A stretch of DNA of 64,000 nt from Apis mellifera (lineage: Eukaryota > Arthropoda > Insecta > Hymenoptera > Apidae). Positions 39,401-49,914 of this stretch are shown here, piece by piece. Under the pieces are notes generated by a model. That model saw only the letters and a list, made by a program, of their open reading frames with translations, was not told the DNA's origin and searched no databases. The stretch lies in assembly GCF_003254395.2 (NCBI RefSeq), contig NC_037639.1:13931037-13995036 (forward strand), given 5' to 3'. Both the position numbers and the translations under genes were made by a program. The stretch's first letter is position 1. The number at the start of each line of letters is the position of its first letter.

Positions 39401-39469
39401 TCGTGACAAATGAGAGAAAAGAAAAACGAAGGGAGGAAAGGAAGAAGTAAATCTTTTTAACCGAGCGAT
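33425..39469. other. Non-coding stretch with CpG-rich patches
   Basis: No supported gene. CpG-rich patches lie at 33,540-33,830, 34,690-34,960 and 36,230-36,440. The first lies downstream (in minus sense) of an acceptor-like CCTATTTTCAG at about 33,823 and has an open minus frame of about 95 codons, but there is no good donor or recognisable domain. The rest is AT-rich DNA with GA or TC runs. Confidence 0.4.
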
Positions 39470-40330
39470 ATTTCAAAACGCATTTCGAAAACAAAGAGTT
39501 CAACCCCTTTCCCCTTCTCTACGGAACAATCCATTTTTCAATCCCCTTTGAATCTCGTTTCGCGCCAATGTATCACGATAACTGTTCGCTCTTTAATTTT
39601 TCAATTTTTCATAAATAAAATTCAACCCCCCCCCCTCCCTTCCCTATTTAGATTCTCATTTCTCAATTTCCCTTTTAAATTTCTTCTCGCGATAAATCGT
39701 AACAACAATCGCTCCTCAACTTTTCAAATATTTTTTAATAAAAACGAAATTCAACCACTTTCTCCAGAGAACGATTCATTCTTCAACTCTTTTGAATTTC
39801 GTCAATCTAAGGATAACTGTTCAATCCTTTCGAATTTCAACAATGTAACAGTTCTCTTTCTCTTCATCTTTGCAATTTTTAATTTTTCGAAAGACAAAGT
39901 TTCTACTGGACGATTCATCCCTCAATTTTTTTGAATTTCATCTCTTCCCCACGTAACGATAACTATATTCGCAGAGCATTTTAATCCCGTATTTACTCTT
40001 CCGTGCGAAACAATTCATATTTCAACCCTTTTCAATTTGAATTTCCCGCCACCGAACCGTAACCGTTCACTTCCTCTTCAACTTTGCAATTTTTAATTTT
40101 CCAAGATAAAGTTTATTCGTTCTACTCGGCGATTCATCTCTCTTGAATTTCATCTCGCACAATAACGATAACTGTTTCGCGGAGCGTTTTAATCCCGTAT
40201 TTACTTCCCTGCGAAACAATTCATATTTCGACCCTTTTGAATTTCCCTCCCGCGACAATGTAACGACAATATCCTGTTCCTGTCTTTCTCTCTTTCTCTC
40301 TCCCTCTCTCTTCAATTCTTTAATCAGGAT
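39470..40330. repeat. Degenerate tandem repeat, about 60-190 bp units
   Basis: Phrases like GAACAATTCATTTTTCAACCCTTTTGAATTTC, followed by a TCGC- or CC-rich stretch and GTAACGATAACTGTTC, recur from about 39,525 through 40,265 (for example 39,768, 39,914, 40,012, 40,130 and 40,217). Two neighbouring longer units (about 39,950-40,120 and 40,130-40,260) share GCAGAGCATTTTAATCCCGTATTTACT-like text. Copies are diverged and irregular. Confidence 0.65.
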
Positions 40331-40856
40331 TACCGTTAAATAAAATTTTATTTCGAATGCACGAGCATCGAGGAGAAGAAACATTCTTCAGAGATGTTTG
40401 TTATTTGCCGGTTAAGAATGAGAGCCACTCGAGAAGATTTCTCCGGTTCAATGCCAGCGTTCTCCAGCTGTCTGAAGAATTATCGGCCGGCTGTGCAAAA
40501 ATTAATTGTCGTTAACGGTTTATTATTCATGAAATCATCGAATGTCCCGTTTAGAGCATTGAATGAAGACTCGAGTGTCTCTCTCAGTAAACTCGTTTTC
40601 TCTTTCTCTCCCCTTCTCTCTCTCTCTTTCTCTTCCCCTTCTCGTTTCTCTTCCGTGACCACTTTCGAGCTGGAACTTTTCAAGAAAGAAAGCACTTTAC
40701 ATCTCTGTGCTGAAATCCACTTCAAAGACTTCTCCTCTAAGTGATATATTTTTTTTTCTTCCCGATATATCGGTTAACGAACTTTCTTCGCGAAAAAAAC
40801 GGAAGAAAAAAAACAACGAGCGCAAATTTCATTTTCTTGGGAACGAGATATGAGTG

Positions 40857-41535
40857 GAAACTTTGATGAACAATTGTGAATTCGAAAAATCGAGGAGAAA
40901 GCAATTTTTCTAATCGACAGTTCACAAAGAAGTAGTATTAAGAAATCACACGTGGAAATATCCAAATGAAATAATAAAATGAAAAATAATCTATCCTCGG
41001 TGAATCGAGAGATTGTATGAAACTTTGATGAACAATTGCGTGAATTCGAAAAATCGAGGAGAAAGCAATTTGTGACTTTTCTAATTGACAATTCACAAAG
41101 GAGTAGTATTAAGAAATCACACGTGGAGATATTCAAATGAAATAATAAAATGGAAAATAATCTATCCTCGGTGAATCGAGAGATTGTATGAAACTTTGAC
41201 GAACAATTGCGTGAATTCGAAAAATCGAGGAAAAAGTAATTTGTGACTTTTCTAATCGACAGTTCACAAAGAAGTAGTATTAAGAAATCACACGTGGAAA
41301 TATCCAAATGAAACAATAAAATGGAAAATAAACTATCCTCAGTGAATCGAGAGATTGTATGAAACTTTGATGAACAATTGCGTGAATTCGAAAAATCGAG
41401 GAGAAAGCAATTTGTGACTTTTCTAATCGACAAGGGAATATTAAGAAATCACACGTGGAAATATCCAAATGAAATAATGTATAATAAAATGGAAAATAAT
41501 CTATCCTCGATGAATCGAGAGATTGTATATACGAG
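40857..41535. repeat. Minisatellite, 171-bp unit, 4 copies
   Basis: GAAACTTTGATGAACAATTG begins at 40,857, 41,019, 41,190 and 41,361, spacings of 162, 171 and 171 bp. Units include GAATTCGAAAAATCGAGGAG, TTTCTAATCGACAGTTCACA, AAGAAATCACACGTGGAAAT and CTATCCTCGGTGAATCGAGA. Because 171 is a multiple of three, one minus-strand frame stays open through the array and would read a 57-residue repeat. It has no ATG at its start and no recognised domain, so I do not call it a gene. Confidence 0.93.
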
Positions 41536-44500
41536 ATATTCGATTTGTGATTTATTAGAGCGATTAACGGTCTAACGAGACCGTTGTTCTAATGCCGGTT
41601 AATCCATATTAATAGGTGGCACGATATCCCGAATGGTTTTAAATCTGGGATCGTCGTTAAATTACGAATTATCGGAAAAGGGGGGAGGGGAAGGAATGGT
41701 TTTCGTCGAGGGGTGTAACAGCGAGTAATATTTTTATTCGGTCGAATACCCTCGCACCGAATATTTCATTCGCCGAAACCGCGAATTTATTTTTCTATGC
41801 ACGCGGCATAACGCGGTTTTCTTTCTCGATCGTGTCTCGATAATCTTCGATATAAACAACGAATGATATAACAACGATGAAATACAATTCGTATAGTGTT
41901 CGATGTTCACCGAATGTTTGAATCGTTTCATTTTTTTTTTCTTTTTTTTATTACTGTGATTAATCATTTTTACACGTGTACATGTACATATATATGTTTC
42001 GATACAATGGAAATTCAATTCGATACAATCGACTTGTTAAATACTCGAAATTAATTAAACCTATTCTTCTATTTCAATAGTTAACTTTCTAGCTGTTACG
42101 ATTCAGTCTCTCTTTTCGTACTTTTCCCTCAAATTCTCCCTCGAATGGACGAAAATTTAAACGAAGAACGAGACTCTTTGCGGGAGACAAAGTTTTTCCA
42201 AGTATTATAGAACGATTTGGAAAATTGTTTGGAAAACGAAAGAGGAAAGTTTGGGAATAGACGTGGCGGGATCATTCGAGTAAAAATTACTGACAATTAC
42301 TGATCGATCGAGGATGAAGCTTTGAGATTGCGAGATATATTAATCGCACGTTGCACGAAAACCCGCGCTCTTTTCATTACAACGTAACGAGTTTAAATTT
42401 TAGTTCCTTTCGTTCTGGATCCTCCGTTTTATAAACAAAACCGAGCACCAATTTCGAGGGGAAGCTTTTGAAAATTGAAAGCAATTAGTCGTATATGCGG
42501 AATATGAAAGGATTTCTTTTTCTTTTTTTTAATGAAGCGAGAGACTGAAAGTAAGAGAGAGAGAGAGAAAAGACCGAGGTTAAGAGAGGGATTCTCACCG
42601 TGTTAGGTTATAATTTGACTCGAATTCCCGTCCCCCGATGTCGATCTTACTCTCGATCTTATTCCCATTCAACTTCTTTCTCCTCCTTGTATCCTTCGAG
42701 AACGAAACAACTCTTCTTTCAAAAGAGGAAGAAGACGAAGAAGAGGAGAAAGGATCGTCGCCTTTCGCGAAGAGAAGTGGCCGGCGTAAAGTGCGCGTAA
42801 ACAACAACAACAACAACAACAGAAGAATGATTAAACGGCGCACAACACAGGACGATCCAAGATAAAGGCCGATTCACGAGACTTCCGTTCGGCTGGCGCG
42901 AAACCGGTTGCCGAGGTTGACGAGGGATCGGCGGTTGTACGTAACGGTGTAAATAAAACGACCTTGACTTTCTCGCATTTCCGGGCGGCGATGAATCTTG
43001 ACTGCCTTCTGACCGCCTCCAGAGGAAACCGCTCTCCGCAGGATGTGCCGACTCCCCGGCCGACTCCACCGCGCCACCAACTCTACCACTATGCACTGCG
43101 GTTCACGTGATCGATATCACTCGTTCGAGAGATCACTGCACGCGGCCAAGTCCCGGATCGGATTCGTACCAATCGCGATTCGATCTTTCGAATGAAAAAA
43201 GGCAGGAAGCGGAGCGAAATGCACGCGTGCACGTGTACGCGCAACCAAAGGCAAAGTTTATCGAGTGTACGCCGTTTAGCGAGACGATAACCGTGGAAGA
43301 CGAGAGAGTCACAGGCACACGGGAACCGGTGTAAACACGGCGAAAGCCACGGCGGATGGATCGCTCGCGGCGCGGTCTGGGCGGTGACTGAGCGGATCGA
43401 GGCGTCTCGACGCACGGCATCTCTCCCACCCCTTCTCCTCGCATCCTGCAAGCCTGACCACTTTTCGGTCGTTCCGTTGTCCGCCTTCCACCTTCCACCT
43501 TCCGCGTGACATTTCGACGCGCTGCTGTTATTATTTATCATCCGCGCTCTCTGTACGCGCCAGATACTTTCCACTCTCCTTTCTTAATCCTCGATATTAA
43601 ACGAGAAAATCCCCCGCGTCCCGTCTCCTCTAATCGTCCGACCGACGAATTAGAAAACGACGCGAAACGTGCACGCGGGAACGACCGGTGATAAGGATTA
43701 TGGCGCCCTCGCTCCCCATCGTGCCGTTCGTGTACGTCTCCCTGTGAGAATGTATCCCCCTTCAACGGGTAATAATCTTGCTTAAATGCTGCTCAAGTTT
43801 TATCGTTAAACAAAGTTTATAATGTGAAAATCACGATGTTTACGTACGTTTAAGTATGCACGGGACTCGAATATTCGATAAGTTAAAACGTTCAATTTGT
43901 CGCATCGATGGGAATCACGAAAAAGAAGTTTCGAAGGTGAATCAATGGTAATTCAATTTTCTCCATCCCTTTTTTCTTCTCTCGTCTCTGTCCAAAAAGT
44001 CGGCAATCTCCTGAATAAGCTTGTCCCCTTTTCGTTTTCTCGTTAATTCTATCCGCGTCGAGCAAAATGACAGTGTTGAGAATAAAATGAATAACGAGAA
44101 TAAGATTTTCGCGGGATAAGGGGAATCGATGCTGCGAAAGATGAAAAATGCAAGCAGTCGATAAAAATAAAGTGCCTCGTTGAACGTGTAAATGTTCACG
44201 GATTTGTGAATACTGACGCTATGTATTCGATTAATCTTTATTCGACGATTGTAACGAGTTTCCAAAATTAATAACGAATAATGAAGCTAATCTTTTAATT
44301 TTATAATAATTGCCAGAGTATTTGGAAACGTTTTTTCGTTTCATTTGTTCAGTTATAAAGAGAATATTATTCGAAAGGAGAGAATTAATCGCTTTGATAA
44401 AGGGTATAAGTAATTTTACGCCTATATGAACGAGCGAGGAATTAATCTTTATATCAATGAACACTTGACGAAAAAGATTAACTGCCTTCGAAAAAAATTC

Positions 44501-45138
44501 GATCTCTTTCATCCATTTTCGCGATTTTTTTAATCAAATCATGCAAATTTGCAGATGTTTTAAATCGGTGAATTTTTTAAATCTCTTTCCCCGGACAACC
44601 TCATCCTTGAATGGCGGTCGAAAACATTCTATCCCACTGATGTGACTTTAATTTAATCAGTTCAATATCGGTGGCTGTTCCTACAAATTATGCGCATGCA
44701 TATTAAGCGAATCAATTTTTAAATCCGCTTCGCGATTCTTTCCACGGCCGCTAATTGTTCTTGCAAAAATGGAAATGCATCGACACAATTCTCTTCCAAG
44801 TGGCGCTCGCGGAGCATCAAGTGCGGCGAGATGCGGTCGGTAAGTTTGCTCGTTGAAATTTAACTCTGATGCTCGATACCGGATCGGTTTAAGAACGCGC
44901 TGTTACGCGTCGAGACGCTCTTAATCCTTTACCCGTGAGAGGCTATATCGTTCTCTCTCACGATTTATTTTTCCTCGATTCTTTTACGTCTCGAGAAACG
45001 TTACGAGAACGTCGAGAGACGTTCGTTCTAATATCTCGTATTTAAGATTCTTAGAACGATATAGGAGTAAATCATTCGAATTTCGGTTTCTTTTTTATCA
45101 TCTTATATCGTGCTATTCGATTAAATTTATCGACTTAC
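41536..45138. other. Non-coding stretch with a CpG-rich patch
   Basis: No supported gene. Position 42,802-42,820 holds an (AAC)n run. From 43,000 to 43,600 the DNA is clearly CpG- and GC-rich and is open in several frames on both strands. It may be a promoter or regulatory patch, but no start or splice model convinced me. From 43,760 to 45,130 it is AT-rich. Confidence 0.4.
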
Positions 45139-45248
45139 CTGTTTTGTTTCTTGATTGTTTTTCTATTGCTCGACGTTAAAAATATCTCAGACCTGGTCGA
45201 TGATTGATTGGACGAAACGAAAAACCGTGTTGAACGTGTTCCCGCCAT
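45139..45248 (-). CDS. Candidate first coding exon of an unidentified minus-strand gene
   Basis: On the minus strand an ATG at 45,248 sits in CAAAATGGCG, a near-ideal insect start context. The frame stays open for 36 codons (MAGTRSTRFFVSSNQSS..., ending ...RKTIKKQN) to a near-consensus donor AAACAG|GTAAGTCG at 45,138. The exon ends two bases into a codon. The encoded N-terminus is Ser/Thr/Arg-rich and probably disordered. It lies head-to-head with Tdp1, 421 bp between the two ATGs, as expected for a shared promoter. Downstream exons would be tens of kilobases away. The product is not recognised. Confidence 0.42.
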
Positions 45249-45669
45249 TTTGATTAATAAATTTGGCGCTCATAAAAACTTGAGAAATATATAATCACTT
45301 TAAGGTAAAAATTGAACGCATAATGTTACGTATTTGTATTATTCCAACTTGACACGAACAAATAAATGTATGGCAATGAATTGTAATAACAATACTTTAT
45401 ATTAATTCACATTATTTTCCATATTTTTTCAAAATGATTTTTCAGACGCACTACTCTCGAGAAGTTTAGATCAAGACTAATTTCGATTTGAACTACACTT
45501 GCGCCACATCGATTGCAGCACCATCTAGTCGTCTTTCGTCAGCTATTTGAAAGAATAATTCGTAGAATTCGGAATAAATTTTAACAGTATTACGTGTAAT
45601 TAATTCATATAAAATCATAAATCTAATATTATTTATTATAGTTCTTTATGAATTAAATAAAAGTATAGA
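45249..45669. promoter_or_regulatory. Putative bidirectional promoter between Tdp1 and a minus-strand gene
   Basis: This 421-bp AT-rich stretch separates the Tdp1 ATG from the proposed minus-strand ATG. It must hold at least the Tdp1 5' leader and start site. The only CpG-bearing part is about 45,495-45,540 (GCGCCACATCGATTGCAGCA, then GTCGTCTTTCGTCAG), the likeliest core. No TATA box can be told from the AT background. Confidence 0.35.
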
Positions 45670-48170
45670 ATGGCAACAAGTCTTTGTATTAATAATGGTA
45701 AAAAAATGCAATTAATTTTAAGGTTAAAATTTAATCTTTCACAATTTAAAAAGTTATGTTATTTTGTGCAAGTTCCAGAAAAGAAACCATGTCCTTATAT
45801 GGAAAAATGCTATCGAAGAAATCCGATTCATTTCAATGAAATGTCACATCCACATTGTACGTACCATTTGCTTTTAATCTAATATTTATCTGATTAATGA
45901 GATAATCGTGGTGATAAACATTTAATAAGCCAAGTTCAATCGTGATAAAAAACATTATGTATTACATTTCAGTAGAAACAATTGTAATAAAACAATTAGA
46001 AGGTGAAATACAAGTACCTGAAAAACTTGATTTTGAATGTTCTGATCGATCTCTCTTGTTGGATCAATTGAAGATTTTACAAATAATATTAAGAAGAGAA
46101 AAGGCAGGAAGTGATTCTTCGATCAAAGAATTAAATTCTAAAATAAGTAATACCAACATAAAAGTGAAAAATGAAAATAGTACTATGGATAGTCAAGATT
46201 TAAAAGATAAAGTAGAAAAACATAAGCAAATAATGCTTCAAAGAAGAGAAAATAAATTGAAAGATATGGATGAAGAAGCAGAGGCGCTTTTTAAAGCTTC
46301 TAATGAAAAAAAAAATAAAGATCAATATAAAGTTTCTAAAATGAAAGAGGATTTAGATAGTCTTAAAATAATGGAAGAAAGCGTGGAGAAGAATTGTTCT
46401 CAAGACAAAAAGAGAGATAATAGTGATTTTCAAGATAATGAAAGGCATAACAAGAAATCAAAATCGAGTCATAGCAAACATGCTGAAATGGATGAAAAAT
46501 ATGATTATAGAAATAGTCAAGAACAATCAAAAGAACCATCTTCGATAAAAACATTTCAATCGTGTAAATCTACAAGAGAGAAAGCAATTAAAATGATGAA
46601 GAAGCACGGATATGAAACATTGTCGTCTTTGGTTGAACCAGGAAATTTTGCTATGAAATATGCTTGTTCAGCACCGTATCATATATTTTTTTCAACTGTT
46701 AATAGATCAAAAGAAACGTACGATCAACCATTTTCTATAACGCTTCCTGAAATTCTAGATATTAGTTTAGGAGAAATAGTAAACAGCCTCCATATTAATT
46801 TTATGGTTGATATTGGGTGGTTACATGTTCAATATATGTTGGCTGAACAAAACACAAACATGTCCATTTTACTCGGAGAAAGAGTAGATACAGGACCAGT
46901 GGGTTCAAATGTTACCACGTTCTATGTAGATATGCCGACAAAATTTGGTTGCCATCATACGAAAATTATGATTTTAAAATATAAAGATGACGGCATACGA
47001 GTCGTGGTATCTACCGCTAATTTATACATGGACGATTGGGAGAATAGAACACAAGGGTCTGTTAAATAAATTTAAAGATTATTTTTCATATTTGTTTTAA
47101 AGAGGAGAGAGTTCTTAATGAATAAATAATTGCTTCAATTTTGTTGACTAGAGTTTGGATATCACCGCATCTTCCACCATTGTCAGAATCTGCAAATTCC
47201 AGTGAAGGAGAATCACCGACGGGTTTCAAGAAGGATTTAGAACGCTATTTGAATAGATATAGGCAGCCAGGTATAACAGAATGGACTTGTGCAGTAAGAA
47301 GAGCAGATTTTTCTTCGGTAAACGTATTTTTTTTGGCTTCTGTTCCGGGGAGACACACGGATATGGAATATGATTCTTGGGGACATAGAAAATTAGGTTC
47401 CATTCTTTCCAAACACGCTAAATTACCGCCTGACGCGCCCCAATGGACATTGGTTGCTCAGAGTTCGAGTATCGGTAGCTTAGGTCCTAATTACGAGAGT
47501 TGGCTTCAGAAAGAAATTACATCCTCGATGTCGAAAGAAAATCCAGTAGGTTTAAAAAGTCATCCGAATTTCCACTTCATTTATCCGTCTTTAAACAATT
47601 ATAAACGAAGTTTTGATTGTCGAGTTGGATCTTGTTGTCTACCGTACAGTCTTCAAACACATTCAAAACAAAAATGGATAGAATCATACATGTAGTAAGT
47701 TTTTAATGTTTATTTACATCACTGATTTGACGTGTTTATATTTAACAATTTTTTCAGTCAATGGAAAGCCAAGCAAACTGGTAGAGATAAGGCAATGCCT
47801 CATATAAAAACTTATACAAGAATCTCACCTGATTTGAAAAGAATACCTTGGTTTGTCCTCACTAGCGCTAATTTAAGTAAAGCAGCATGGGGGACAGTTG
47901 GAAAAAATTCTCATTACATTATGAATTACGAAGGGGGTGTTGTATTTATTCCAAGCTTTATTGTATGTAAAAATTTTATTATACATATACATTTTATACA
48001 TGGACAAAGATGTTCCAAACACATATTATTTATAGACTGGATCATCAACGTTCCCCATAAAGGAAGAAGAACCTGGTGTTCCAGTTTTTCCTATTCCATA
48101 CGATCTGCCATTAACTCGATACGAAAAAAATGATTCGCCGTTCGTTATGGAATTTTTCTCTACCGAATAA
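45670..48170 (+). CDS. Tdp1: Tyrosyl-DNA phosphodiesterase 1 with N-terminal PBZ zinc finger
   Basis: Tdp1, of the phospholipase D superfamily, removes stalled topoisomerase I peptides and other 3' adducts from DNA in the nucleus. My model has six exons: 45,670-45,697, 45,773-45,856, 45,973-47,056, 47,152-47,694, 47,758-47,962 and 48,036-48,170. It gives 692 residues with consistent phases throughout. If the first 75-bp AT-rich intron is not real, the protein is 717 residues. HKD half-site 1 is GCHHTKIMIL (His366, Lys368). Half-site 2 is MPHIKTY (His595, Lys597), followed by LTSANLSKAAWG. The spacing matches human H263/H493. TQGVWISP and PVFPIPYDLP near the end are also family hallmarks. Residues 14-37 form a PBZ finger (C16, C22, H29, H35; KKPCPYMEKCYRRNP). 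Residues about 60-210 are Lys/Glu/Ser-rich, probably disordered. The human protein has 608 residues. Confidence 0.95.
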
Positions 48171-48180
48171 TAAATAAAAA
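48166..48180 (+). terminator. Tdp1 polyadenylation signal region
   Basis: Overlapping AATAAA hexamers occur at the stop codon and just after it (GAATAATAAATAAAAATTG). The 3' untranslated region could therefore be very short; more AT-rich AATAAA-like sites follow downstream. Confidence 0.5.
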
Positions 48181-49649
48181 TTGAATCTGAATATCTAGAG
48201 AGATATAGTACGAATATTTTTATTTATTGATTATATATTATTTTATATTTGTCTTCTATATTTTTAAAGCAGAGTTTCAAGCAATGATGTACAAATAATT
48301 TTTTTTATAATAATAAACTATATATGATAAATTAAATATGATACTAATTGCTTCTACGCATAGCATGTAGAAAAAAAAAAGCAATTATTGTGTTTGAGGG
48401 CAAACGCTAAAAGTAGAATGTAATTGTTCGGTAAAACTTCCGGTAAGATAATAGAAATTTTACGACGTCTGCAATTCCCACGTTGTACGTGACTTATTTA
48501 TTGATTCGATCGTGATTCGTGCCGATTTCGTGGTTGCTCGTTCGCGGATCACGTGTTTTCCATAAAACATCAGCAGGAAAGCGTTTTCTGACCAGCTCCT
48601 TTTTGATGTAACATAGTATTGTCCGTGCATGTCCCGCCTTCAAATAACGTTTGACGAAGCTTCACTTGTTCTTCTCCTCCGTACCAATTACACAAAGCGT
48701 ACGTTAAATTTCGTAAAATAAATTCACGTAATGCGAAGAAACGAAATAAAAGAATAAAAAAAAAAAACGAAAAATAATAACGAGAAAAAATTTTCGACGA
48801 TAAAGATAAAATCTTTAATACTTTGTTTCCTTTTTACGAAAGAAGATGTTATAAAATATGGTCTTGTACAAAAGACTATTTATAGTATATATATATTTTT
48901 TTTATATTATATTACGTCAACATATATGTTAATATTTATTAATAATTGTCAATAATTAATTAGTTTATTATTATATAAATGTATAAAAAGTACGTACGTC
49001 TATTTTAATAACGATGTTCGAACGAAATTTCAATTCTAAATTTTTAAAAATAAAAATAAATATATATTTTTATAAAAGAGGATTCAAAGTTGCGATGGAA
49101 AACAATGATACAATAATTTGCGCTGAAAAGAATAATGTTCTATAAATGTTGATAGGTTGCATCGTGATTTTTTAACATTTTATACCAACGATATTAATAA
49201 TTATTGAGGAAATCGACTTTTTTTTTTTTTTTTTTTACATATATTTGAATCTTCCATACAAGCAATACAGATACTATAAAGAGATTCTTTCCCTTTCATG
49301 GATCAACGAACATGATGAATCTCGTAAAGTTCAAGGTTACTACATTTCTCGACTTTTTTATTATATCGTTTCTTTTTTTCCACTCTTCATTCAAAATTAA
49401 TCGAATCGCTGTTTCGATCCGATGTCGTAGTAAAGTAATTTAAAAAAAAAAAACAAATGTAAATTGAAGAAAAAAAAAATTCATTTCGTATTGAATTATA
49501 CACGGATTCTCGGTATACAAAGAAAAGAAAAAAAATGTGACCAAACCGGTCCATTATATCATTTTGAATTCTATCTTTTTACGATAATTCCCTGTAAAGC
49601 GTAAACATGTATGCAACGCACGATCTTAGTTCGATTCCCCCATTAAAAA
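48181..49649. other. AT-rich intergenic spacer
   Basis: No gene seen. From 48,800 to 49,640 it is very AT-rich, including a run of about 20 T at 49,217-49,237 and several poly(A) tracts. It separates the Tdp1 3' end from the probable 5' leader of the first THEM6-like gene. Confidence 0.5.
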
Positions 49650-49914
49650 AGGCGGCAAGGATTTTGACGTCAACGCGCAGCAAGGTTTCGCCTCCCACTA
49701 GGAGGAACACTAGGCTTCGTGGTTGGAAATCCTCGGCGCAGATGCGACTTCGGAAAGGGACGTTCCGACGCCTGTAACGCTCACCACGACATCGAAACGC
49801 GGGGGAACGCGGTTGATCAGCAGTTTCTGAGATGTCGACACGAACGACGCATACTTCTTGCCGTTAATTCTACGCGTGCCGTCCCTCGCGTGTGTCCCTC
49901 GTGCGTGTGCGCGT
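49650..49914 (+). other. Probable untranslated first exon of the upstream THEM6-like gene
   Basis: A CpG-rich island begins near 49,650 after AT-rich DNA and ends at a strong donor, GCGCGT|GTAAGTAG (49,914/49,915). A strong acceptor, TCTTTTTATCTTTTTATCACGTTTTAG, ends at 50,839, so a leader exon from 50,840 could run into the ATG at 51,195. The exact transcription start cannot be fixed from sequence alone. Confidence 0.35.

Noticed and set aside
42595..42843. Minus-strand frame with a poly-Leu stretch resembling a signal peptide, ending at a GTGAG donor
   Set aside because: The poly-Leu is an (AAC)n microsatellite read backwards, the frame begins with GTG and has no upstream ATG before a stop.
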